Below, one piece after another: positions 24,161 through 31,334 of a stretch of DNA of 36,537 nt. This DNA comes from a virus: positions 1-36,537 of the IMG/VR virus record IMGVR_UViG_3300046504_000196. One strand, written 5' to 3'. Every line of letters begins with the position of its first letter. Positions within the stretch are counted from its first letter, which is position 1. The notes beneath the pieces are model-generated. The model saw nothing but the letters and a program-made list of their open reading frames with translations, did no database searches and had not been told where the DNA came from. A program made the position numbers and the translations under genes.

Positions 24161-24591
24161 ATATTTGGACAAACGGATGCTTTGACATCTTACACGCAGG
24201 GCATATTGATTTATTGTGGTATGCAAAATTATATACTGATGATGTGCAGACAACTGCAAATATTAATGTACCAACAAATAAATTATATGTTGGACTTGAT
24301 AGTGATGAACGGGTTAAGTTCCTCAAAGGAGATAAACGACCAATTAATGACATTAATACCAGAGTTAAAATAATGTCAAATCTTAAAATGGTTGACAGTG
24401 TTGTAATTTTTCATGATGAACAGGAATTAGAATATTTTATCAAAGTATTTAATATTGATTACATGGTAATTGGCGATCAATACAAAGATAAACGGGTTAT
24501 TGGCGCAGAATTTGCGAAACTTGGTGTGATTTATTATCCGACAGATGATCGTTCAAGTACAAATATAATTGAAAAGATTAAAAATCTATGA
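24157..24591 (+). CDS. HldE-type heptose-1-phosphate nucleotidyltransferase domain
   Basis: This 144-residue protein matches the C-terminal adenylyltransferase half of HldE/RfaE. It has T-N-G-C-F-D at 5-10, H-A-G-H at 13-16 (nucleotide-binding HxGH), L-Y-V-G-L-D-S-D-E-R-V-K, G-D-K-R-P-I-N, V-I-G-D-Q-Y, and S-S-T-N-I-I-E-K-I near the end. It would join heptose 1-phosphate to AMP from ATP, giving ADP-heptose. It overlaps the HAD gene (ATGA) and the epimerase gene (4 bases). The adenosine rather than cytidine preference is inferred from the HldE likeness. Confidence 0.8.
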   Translation: MNIWTNGCFDILHAGHIDLLWYAKLYTDDVQTTANINVPTNKLYVGLDSDERVKFLKGDKRPINDINTRVKIMSNLKMVDSVVIFHDEQELEYFIKVFNIDYMVIGDQYKDKRVIGAEFAKLGVIYYPTDDRSSTNIIEKIKNL

Positions 24592-25547
24592 TAGTAGTAA
24601 CAGGTGGAGAAGGTTTTATTGGTCAGAATCTCGTCAAGGAGTTAGAAAAACGGGGAAATATTGGCGTTGTGGTTCTCGATACAAAAACCGAAACTCTGAA
24701 TTCAATTTATGAATGGTTGATGATTCATGCCAAAGAAATTGATATAATCTTTCATTTAGGTGCTATTACCGATACCACTATAATGGATAGAAATCTTTTC
24801 GATGAATATAATGTAGTTTCATCAATGTTTATTTGGAACATCTGCACAAATAATCAAATTCCGTTGATTTATGCAAGTTCGGCAGCAACTTATGGTGATG
24901 GAGAAGAAGGTTTTGATGATGAAAAATCAATATTGGATTTGAAACCATTAAATCCATACGGTTGGTCAAAACAGCAATTTGATTTATGGGTATTAGAACA
25001 GGAAAAACAACCACCATATTGGTATGGATTGAAATTCTTTAATGTATATGGCAATGGTGAGGCAGGTAAGGGCAAGATGGCATCAGTTGTGTATCAGAAA
25101 TATCTTGAAATTAGGGCAAATGAAGAATATGTGGATGATTGCGTTAAGTCTGATGGTAGTTTTTGTGGTACTCTGCATGTGAATCTATTTAAATCTCACA
25201 ATCCAAAATATATGGATGGTGAACAATTGAGAGATTTTATTTATGTTGATGATATAGTTGATGTTTGTATTTGGCTTTGGAGAGAAAAACCATTGTCCGG
25301 CATTTATAATGTTGGCACAGGTAATGCACGTACATTTAATGATCTCGTAATGGCAGTTTTCAAAAGTCTTGGTACAATGCAAAATATTAAATATATTAAT
25401 ATTCCACCTAAAATCAGGGATAAATATCAATATTTTACTCAGGCAAAGATGAATAAATTAAGAAATGCGGGTTACAGTAAACCTTTTCATGAATTGGAAG
25501 ATGGCGTTAAGAAGTACGTTAATAAACTAAAATATGAAAATTGCTAA
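24588..25547 (+). CDS. HldD-like ADP-heptose 6-epimerase
   Basis: This 319-residue protein resembles HldD/RfaD. The nucleotide site T-G-G-E-G-F-I-G lies at 5-12. H-L-G-A-I-T-D-T-T follows at 56-64, then Y-A-S-S-A-A-T-Y-G-D-G at 95-105 and P-Y-G-W-S-K at 123-128 (catalytic Y124, K128). F-F-N-V-Y-G-N-G-E and K-G-K-M-A-S-V-V are also present. HldD epimerises ADP-D-glycero-beta-D-manno-heptose to the L-glycero form used for lipopolysaccharide core. With the kinase and nucleotidyltransferase just upstream the pathway reading is mutually supporting. It overlaps its neighbours at both ends. Confidence 0.85.
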   Translation: MIVVTGGEGFIGQNLVKELEKRGNIGVVVLDTKTETLNSIYEWLMIHAKEIDIIFHLGAITDTTIMDRNLFDEYNVVSSMFIWNICTNNQIPLIYASSAATYGDGEEGFDDEKSILDLKPLNPYGWSKQQFDLWVLEQEKQPPYWYGLKFFNVYGNGEAGKGKMASVVYQKYLEIRANEEYVDDCVKSDGSFCGTLHVNLFKSHNPKYMDGEQLRDFIYVDDIVDVCIWLWREKPLSGIYNVGTGNARTFNDLVMAVFKSLGTMQNIKYINIPPKIRDKYQYFTQAKMNKLRNAGYSKPFHELEDGVKKYVNKLKYENC

Positions 25548-26169
25548 CATTGTTTACGAGAATGAGTTGGTCAATCACACCAATGTGGAGTATGTAAACT
25601 ATTACAAAGGACTAACTCAGTATGAAAAACTTGATAATACACAGCCTACTTTGTATGTTGGATGGTCTTTTATGAAAGCCTGTAATCCAGATAATGAGAT
25701 TATCCGAAATGCTGATATTCTCAGGAAGAAGATCATTGCCAATGAATTATATTGGGAATTTAGTTTTGAGGAAAGTAAGGCATCTCACATACGTGGTGTT
25801 GACAATTTCGTGAATTTAGCACCGACTTTCTACTTTCAACCAAAGTACGTTTATGTCAATTTAGACCCAGTTTTCTTTCAAGTTGTTGACATTCAAGGTT
25901 TGTTTGATGTTCTACCGAAAAAGATTGATGTCGCATACAATTATCGAAATGAAATGATATATGTTCTTTTTGAAAATAAAATCACTGGTATTGATTTGAG
26001 AATGTATGATTATTTTAAATTTGACACAAATGATATAATTAAAAGATTATCAGAACGTTCAGCAATAATGCATAATGATCTGGATGGTATGATGTATCTC
26101 AATCACTATAAAATCTTTCCAAATTTTAATCTGCTTAAAAGATATCTAATTACGATATTGCCAAAATAA
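25534..26169 (+). CDS. Unknown protein at end of glycan operon, 211 aa
   Basis: The family is not recognised. The sequence is rich in aromatic residues (Y-V-N-Y-Y-K-G, L-Y-V-G-W-S-F-M-K, P-K-Y-V-Y-V-N-L-D-P-V-F-F), with alternating strands and a hydrophilic helical centre. There is no membrane segment or signal peptide. It overlaps the HldD-like gene by 14 nt and is the last gene before a late-type promoter, so it belongs to the sugar operon. A glycan-handling role is only inferred. Confidence 0.6.
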   Translation: MKIANIVYENELVNHTNVEYVNYYKGLTQYEKLDNTQPTLYVGWSFMKACNPDNEIIRNADILRKKIIANELYWEFSFEESKASHIRGVDNFVNLAPTFYFQPKYVYVNLDPVFFQVVDIQGLFDVLPKKIDVAYNYRNEMIYVLFENKITGIDLRMYDYFKFDTNDIIKRLSERSAIMHNDLDGMMYLNHYKIFPNFNLLKRYLITILPK

Positions 26170-26189
26170 TTATTTTCTAATAAAACATA

Positions 26190-26199
26190 GTATTTATAT
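26190..26199 (+). promoter_or_regulatory. Candidate phage late promoter (GTATTTATAT)
   Basis: GTATTTATAT ends 18 nt before ATG 26218 and heads the block of probable head-internal genes. It is identical over ten bases to the minus-strand site at 3152-3161. Confidence 0.6.
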
Positions 26200-26217
26200 G
26201 AAATAAATATAAGTACT

Positions 26218-26430
26218 ATGGAAAACAAGTTAGAAAAAGCACTTGATGATTTTGTTGAAACTCCTTTAACAGAAGAAGAATTGGCAGCAAAAGCAAAAAA
26301 AGTTATACCGTTGGAACATACTGTTAACACTAAAAAAGTCATTCTCGATGAAAGGGAAGGCTTAATTGAACGTGTGGATAAAGTATTTGTTACAAAGGAC
26401 GGAAAACAATTATTAAGAGAAATATATTAA
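26218..26430 (+). CDS. Small charged protein, 70 aa
   Basis: Not recognised. The chain is Lys/Glu-rich and mainly helical in the first half (L-T-E-E-E-L-A-A-K-A-K-K-V). A beta-like end follows (V-D-K-V-F-V-T-K-D-G-K-Q-L-L). It is the first gene behind a late-type promoter and precedes three probable virion-internal proteins. No transmembrane segment. Confidence 0.55.
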   Translation: MENKLEKALDDFVETPLTEEELAAKAKKVIPLEHTVNTKKVILDEREGLIERVDKVFVTKDGKQLLREIY

Positions 26431-26443
26431 TATTCTTTTGACA

Positions 26444-27232
26444 ATGGAAAAAGACAAAAAAAGTAATCTTTCAGAAGAGCATCTTAGGAAGATTAAATAT
26501 CGTTTTGGATATAAGATAAATGAAACCGCAAGATATTCTCCATTAACAAACGCAAATGAAGTATTTGATGAAATACCTACGTTAAAAAATGAGGCAGGTG
26601 ATCAGGAAGATGCTCCTAAACCTGGCGGTGGCGAAGTGCCACCTGCGCCAACTAATGATTTACCTCAAGGTACAGATACATCCACGTTACCTGGACCTGA
26701 AGGTGGTGCTGGCGAAACTCCGGGCGAACAATTGCCAAAGAAAATATCTGCAGGTGGAAAAGAAACACCTGAAGAAGACCCCGAAGTAACGGGTCAAGAC
26801 CCAATGGTAGGTGGTGATGTTAATCCAATGGGTGCAGACATGAATGCAAATCCTCAAGGAGAAGTTGATGACATTCAGAATGATATTATTAAACATAATA
26901 TTGAGGCAATGAAATCTATTAATGATCAATTGCAAAGCCTCGATAAAACAACACAGGATTTGAATGCTAAATTAGATAGTCTTAATGCTGATGTTGAAGA
27001 AGTTCGTGAACCAACGAATACTGAGAAACTTATGAATAAAACAAGTGTAAGTTATCCTTATTATTTTAATCTTAATGATTTTTGGTCGGGAAATTGGTTT
27101 AATGAAAAACATAGTGGTGAAAAAGAAAAGGGCGTAAGAGAACTTCCTGATGGTTCATTCATAGCAGATTTTGATGATCTGCCACAGAAGTCAAAACAGG
27201 ATGTTCAGAATAGTTTTAATGAATTTGATTAA
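26444..27232 (+). CDS. Probable virion/head-associated protein with Pro/Gly-rich linker
   Basis: The product has 262 residues. A basic N-terminal helix (N-L-S-E-E-H-L-R-K-I-K-Y-R-F-G-Y-K-I-N-E) precedes a disordered Pro/Gly/Glu-rich section from about residue 45 to 130. A coiled coil follows (D-I-Q-N-D-I-I-K-H-N-I-E, then S-L-D-K-T-T-Q-D-L-N-A-K) and a folded C-terminal segment with W-S-G-N-W-F. I start at ATG 26444; a TTG two codons earlier is unlikely. The next gene starts within its stop codon. No function assigned. Confidence 0.6.
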   Translation: MEKDKKSNLSEEHLRKIKYRFGYKINETARYSPLTNANEVFDEIPTLKNEAGDQEDAPKPGGGEVPPAPTNDLPQGTDTSTLPGPEGGAGETPGEQLPKKISAGGKETPEEDPEVTGQDPMVGGDVNPMGADMNANPQGEVDDIQNDIIKHNIEAMKSINDQLQSLDKTTQDLNAKLDSLNADVEEVREPTNTEKLMNKTSVSYPYYFNLNDFWSGNWFNEKHSGEKEKGVRELPDGSFIADFDDLPQKSKQDVQNSFNEFD

Positions 27233-27705
27233 TGAAAGTATTTCATTCATATGGCAGTAAAGAAAAACTTTTTGACATGATGAGAAAAGTTAATGGCATT
27301 GCATTGAGTGAAAAAAAAGAAAAAATAAACGAAGAAGTGCTTCCGCAAGGACAAAGGCATGAAATACTCGAAAAATTCATTGAATTTGTTGATGAAAAAC
27401 TTCAGTTAGGTAAAAATATGCCAAAGATTATCATATCATATGATGGTAATGAGGCAAAGAATATGTTGTCGTTTGGCAAAAATACTCCTGAAGCAAAAGA
27501 AATAAGAGTGGTTGATAAAAATAGAAATTTGGCAGACACATGTAGAACATTAGGTCACGAATTAAAACATACCGACCAATATATAAAGGGAAAATTAAAT
27601 CCTGGTTCTGGTGACGATGGCACTGATTTTGAGAACGAAGCAAATGCTTTTGCAGGTGTTATCATGAGAGAATTTGGAAGAAAGTACCCAATAATATTTG
27701 AATAA
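27232..27705 (+). CDS. Minigluzincin-like metalloprotease with possible head-targeting N-terminus
   Basis: The protein has 157 residues. It contains a zinc-protease signature H-E-L-K-H at 109-113 and, 23 residues on, F-E-N-E-A-N-A-F-A-G (E136 a plausible third ligand), the gluzincin arrangement. The first 27 residues parallel those of the next gene (G-S-K at 8-10, V-N near 20) and end in L25-S-E27. T4 head protease gp21 cuts after (L/I)-x-E, so this may be a cleavable capsid-targeting peptide. A late-type promoter heads the block. A protease carried in the head is inferred, not shown. Confidence 0.65.
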   Translation: MKVFHSYGSKEKLFDMMRKVNGIALSEKKEKINEEVLPQGQRHEILEKFIEFVDEKLQLGKNMPKIIISYDGNEAKNMLSFGKNTPEAKEIRVVDKNRNLADTCRTLGHELKHTDQYIKGKLNPGSGDDGTDFENEANAFAGVIMREFGRKYPIIFE

Positions 27706-27714
27706 TTAAAGAAA

Positions 27715-30700
27715 ATGAGAATCTATAAACCAGTTGGTAGTAAAGATAGATTTGTTGAAATGTTTCAGAACGTCAACAAAATTAAATTAAATGAGGGATT
27801 ATATGAAGCAGGTAGTCCAAATTTAAATGCCGATACTGTTTTAAACATGGCATACAATCAATTAAAAAATAACGGTCTTAATATAGAACATAGTAATACT
27901 CAGGCAACTGGCGAAGAAAATTTCGTTGAATTGTTATGTACTGATAAACAAGGCAATAATATTACTTTTGTTTTTAAAGTACAATCAACCGAAGGTGATC
28001 AGGAAGGTGTATATAATGTTAGTGGTGTTATACTAAACAGTTTTTCATATGATAGTGCTGATGGCGAAGAAACTATTGACTTGGCTGAAGACGGATTAAA
28101 TAAATTCAATCAGCAACATGGTCAAGAATTATTTGATGTAGTTAACAAATATATTGATGTCGAAGAACCTGCAGAAACTGATGTTCAGGAAGCAGTTGAT
28201 TTAATTGATGCTATAAAACAAGATAGTTATCCTTTTGGCGGTGGCGATGATAGAATGCAAACCGGAAAAAATTATGGTGATGAAAAACCAACAAATGATG
28301 CAGTTAGAGTAAAATCACCCGAATTGGATCAATTTGTTCAGGAAGGCGATATGAAAACATCATCTATTTTTTCAGTTTCAAATTCATTAAAAAAATTAGG
28401 TATTCGAATGCTTGATATTATTGACAAACCAGAAATTAATACAATTATATTTAAATTAAAATATGGGGGTAAATCTTATAATGCTTCGGTTAATAAGGAT
28501 GAAATTGATTCAATAGATAATGTTTCAGAAATATTAAAAAATAAACTTGGAATCAGTAGTGTTTCAGAAACATTACAAACTGGAAAAGCATATGCAGACG
28601 AAAAACCAACAAATCCTGATGTAAGGGCAAAATCACCTGAATTGGATCAGTTTGTTCAGGAAGAACAGAGTGTTAATGAATTTGATAAACCTGCAATGAA
28701 GTTAATTCAGCAAGCACCGGGTGGTGCGACTGCAGGCGGTGTTAAGCAACTTGAAGAGAAAATGGAATTGCCAATAATGGGAGTATCAAGTATTGGTGGT
28801 GCAAGTGTTAATGAAGTGGATATAGTTGGTGAACCAAAACCCCCGTTTCCAGTGAGTACAAAATCGCCTGTCGATGATCTACCACCGGAAAAAAAGAAAG
28901 TTATCATGGATGCCATTAATAATTTAACTGTTAAAAGAGGCAGACGTGAATATGCTCCAAGTGCAAATGAAATAAATGATGAAATACTAAAAATGCGTAA
29001 TCAACCATCTGCAGTTAAAGAAGATTGGGAAGATGATATATTGCATAAAGGTGCAGAAGAATTTGAAAAAAGAGTTGGTGATCCTGTTGTAATTGATAGA
29101 GATAATCCTGTTGATATACAGCAAGTACCTGAACCAGAAGAAGAACCAATTCCTGAAGTAAGTCCTGAAAAACGAAAAATTATTTTGCAAGCAGAGGAAA
29201 ATCTAATGGCAAAAAATATAAGAAATACTAATTATTCACCAACAATAACTGAATTGTTGGATGAAATTGACAAGATCGAAGGTAAAGTAAAGCCTATTAA
29301 GAAATTCAGAAGTGTTTCACAAGAAGCAGAACCATATTTAAGTGAAATTGGTACTGCACCTTCACCATCTCCATATAGGATTAGTTCAAAAGATATGGAA
29401 CAAATTTTTGATAGAATTGATCCAAATTCTAATATTAAAACTCAAGTAATTCAGGCAGCAAATGAATTTGTTGATACGACATTAGGTGTTCAAAGATTTC
29501 AAATGCCGCCAGAAAAATATAAACAAATAGTAAAAAATGTTGCAGTACAGATGTATATGGCTTATTTGGAACGAATAGCAGTATTAAATGAGGAAGAAGA
29601 AAAAAATAATTATCCTGATCCGTTAGGAAAAAAGTTTAAACCAAAAAAACATTATCCACATAAAAAGAAAAAATTAGATACTTCTGTTAAATTAACCGAA
29701 GAAGAAAATTATACTGATGACGATGATGAACCCGTATTGCCTGTTGATGCTGCTGCAAAAAGAGCACAAATGCAGGCAAGATCAGATATTTCCAAGGACC
29801 TTGGCGGTGATGCAAAACGTCCAATAGGAAATTATGATACAAAATTTCAATTTGACATGGCTGAAGACCTAAGTGGCGAACAACCTTCAACTGGTGAAGA
29901 ACTATTGAAAAAAGAATATGAAAATCTCAGACAGAACGAAACATTTGAATTTCTATCGGATGCATATATTAGTTTGTTAGGACTTAGTAGGGAGTTCAGG
30001 GACGACAAGAAGATTCAAGTTTCATTAACAAATATTCGTGACAGTATTGTAGAATATCTTAATATGTCTGATATACCTATTACTCAACAAGGTGTTCAGG
30101 ACTTTTTTGAAAATAGTGATCTTGAAGAAGGTTTAAGTGAAGATAAAGAACCTGGAGCAGAAATACCTGAAACCGATCCCGATGCGACAGGACCTGATAT
30201 TACTCCTGAAGAAACACCAACTGATGATGGTATGTCACATGAACCTGAAGGTGATAAAATTGAACAACTTGCACAAGATAAAGAAGAACAGGGTGAAGTA
30301 ATTCAAGGTGGCAAAGGCGATGGTAAATCACCATTAGAATTCGATCCGGAACAGATATTAATGGGATTGAAAGTAGAAAAAGAACATACAGATGATCCTC
30401 TGACCGCAATTGAAATTGTTATGGATCATTTAACTGAAGACCCTGAATATTATACGCAAAAGGATACTCCTGAAGCAAGTGCACAAGCAGGCGCAAGTGC
30501 AGATGCAAGTAATGGTGAAGAAAAAAGTCGATTGCCGGGCGTAGACAGTGATGATGAAGGTAATCCAATACCAGCAATTGAGCCGAATTTTAAGGCAATG
30601 GGTTTAGAACCTAAAGATAATGACAAGGAAATGACCGATAGATTGCTTGGTTTTAAACCACATAATGTAGGTGATGAGGTAGAACCAGAAAAAGAACTTG

Positions 30701-31248
30701 GTGAATCTACAACAGTTTCGGATGAAAAAGATAGATTTCAAGCAATTGTCAATACTCCAAGACCTGAAACTCCATTAGTAAAAGAAGATTTAGGTTTTTC
30801 AGAAAAAGATTTGAAAGATCGTGATCCTGCTTCATGGCATCAACTTCAAATAGCAAAAAAGACATTACAAATGCCTGATGCAATGGTTGGCGTAATGGGT
30901 GGTATGACTAAAGAGGAAGCAAAAGAAATTCTAAGAAAATATAGTGTTAAAGGTATTCAGGAAATCGTTGCAGGTAAGAAAAGCAAAGCATTTCGAATTG
31001 GTGAATATGCCGTTGGTGGCATTATAAAGGTAGATATAAATGGTCCAATGATTAGAATTGAAGCATTGGATTTTAATAGCAAGAGACCTGTTAAAGGAGA
31101 AGATTTTGCAAAAGACGATGTAAATGGCATGGATAATTATCTTAATGAATTGACTTCATCATTTTATGCAGGTAAAGTAATGGAATGGATTAAAACAAAT
31201 TTGGGTGTTAGTTCAAAACCTAACTATTTTAGTAATCAAAATTGGTAA
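27715..31248 (+). CDS. Giant acidic repeat protein, probable internal head protein
   Basis: The protein is 1177 residues long, strongly acidic and largely low-complexity. The N-terminus (M-R-I-Y-K-P-V-G-S-K...L25-N-E27) parallels the preceding metalloprotease-like protein and ends in a possible T4-type prohead protease site. Two internal duplications are visible. One is T-G-K-x-Y-x-D-E-K-P-T-N...S-P-E-L-D-Q-F-V-Q-E at about 182-211 and 288-317. The other is P-E-K-(K/R)-K-x-I...Y-(A/S)-P-(S/T) at about 390-428 and 482-520. A compact C-terminal region after about 1040 has W-H-Q-L-Q-I and V-D-I-N-G-P-M-I-R-I-E. An ejected inner-body protein is a reasonable guess. No enzyme motif recognised. A terminator follows. 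Confidence 0.6.
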   Translation: MRIYKPVGSKDRFVEMFQNVNKIKLNEGLYEAGSPNLNADTVLNMAYNQLKNNGLNIEHSNTQATGEENFVELLCTDKQGNNITFVFKVQSTEGDQEGVYNVSGVILNSFSYDSADGEETIDLAEDGLNKFNQQHGQELFDVVNKYIDVEEPAETDVQEAVDLIDAIKQDSYPFGGGDDRMQTGKNYGDEKPTNDAVRVKSPELDQFVQEGDMKTSSIFSVSNSLKKLGIRMLDIIDKPEINTIIFKLKYGGKSYNASVNKDEIDSIDNVSEILKNKLGISSVSETLQTGKAYADEKPTNPDVRAKSPELDQFVQEEQSVNEFDKPAMKLIQQAPGGATAGGVKQLEEKMELPIMGVSSIGGASVNEVDIVGEPKPPFPVSTKSPVDDLPPEKKKVIMDAINNLTVKRGRREYAPSANEINDEILKMRNQPSAVKEDWEDDILHKGAEEFEKRVGDPVVIDRDNPVDIQQVPEPEEEPIPEVSPEKRKIILQAEENLMAKNIRNTNYSPTITELLDEIDKIEGKVKPIKKFRSVSQEAEPYLSEIGTAPSPSPYRISSKDMEQIFDRIDPNSNIKTQVIQAANEFVDTTLGVQRFQMPPEKYKQIVKNVAVQMYMAYLERIAVLNEEEEKNNYPDPLGKKFKPKKHYPHKKKKLDTSVKLTEEENYTDDDDEPVLPVDAAAKRAQMQARSDISKDLGGDAKRPIGNYDTKFQFDMAEDLSGEQPSTGEELLKKEYENLRQNETFEFLSDAYISLLGLSREFRDDKKIQVSLTNIRDSIVEYLNMSDIPITQQGVQDFFENSDLEEGLSEDKEPGAEIPETDPDATGPDITPEETPTDDGMSHEPEGDKIEQLAQDKEEQGEVIQGGKGDGKSPLEFDPEQILMGLKVEKEHTDDPLTAIEIVMDHLTEDPEYYTQKDTPEASAQAGASADASNGEEKSRLPGVDSDDEGNPIPAIEPNFKAMGLEPKDNDKEMTDRLLGFKPHNVGDEVEPEKELGESTTVSDEKDRFQAIVNTPRPETPLVKEDLGFSEKDLKDRDPASWHQLQIAKKTLQMPDAMVGVMGGMTKEEAKEILRKYSVKGIQEIVAGKKSKAFRIGEYAVGGIIKVDINGPMIRIEALDFNSKRPVKGEDFAKDDVNGMDNYLNELTSSFYAGKVMEWIKTNLGVSSKPNYFSNQNW
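28258..28345 (+). repeat. 88-bp imperfect direct repeat, copy 1
   Basis: This copy lies in the giant head-associated gene, 230 nt before copy 2 at 28576-28663. Both encode T-G-K-x-Y-x-D-E-K-P-T-N and S-P-E-L-D-Q-F-V-Q-E. Differences are mostly at third positions and in the middle, so the duplication is old and the protein motif is under selection. Confidence 0.75.
28576..28663 (+). repeat. 88-bp imperfect direct repeat, copy 2
   Basis: Second copy of the in-frame repeat at 28258-28345, same length and no internal gap. Confidence 0.75.
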
Positions 31249-31276
31249 TTTAAATTTTATGAATGAAATTAACAAT

Positions 31277-31304
31277 AAAAAGACTACCGAGTGTAGTCTT
31301 TTTT
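31277..31304 (+). terminator. Strong Rho-independent terminator
   Basis: AAAAAGACTAC (31277-31287) pairs perfectly with GTAGTCTTTTT (31293-31303) around a 5-nt loop (CGAGT), ending in a T tract. It lies 29 nt after the stop of the giant gene and 10 nt before a late-type promoter. Confidence 0.85.
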
Positions 31305-31313
31305 GTTTGTGAG

Positions 31314-31323
31314 GTATTTATAT
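31314..31323 (+). promoter_or_regulatory. Candidate phage late promoter (GTATTTATAT)
   Basis: GTATTTATAT follows the terminator and ends 11 nt before ATG 31335, so any leader would be only a few bases. Confidence 0.65.
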
Positions 31324-31334
31324 AGAAAAGCAAG

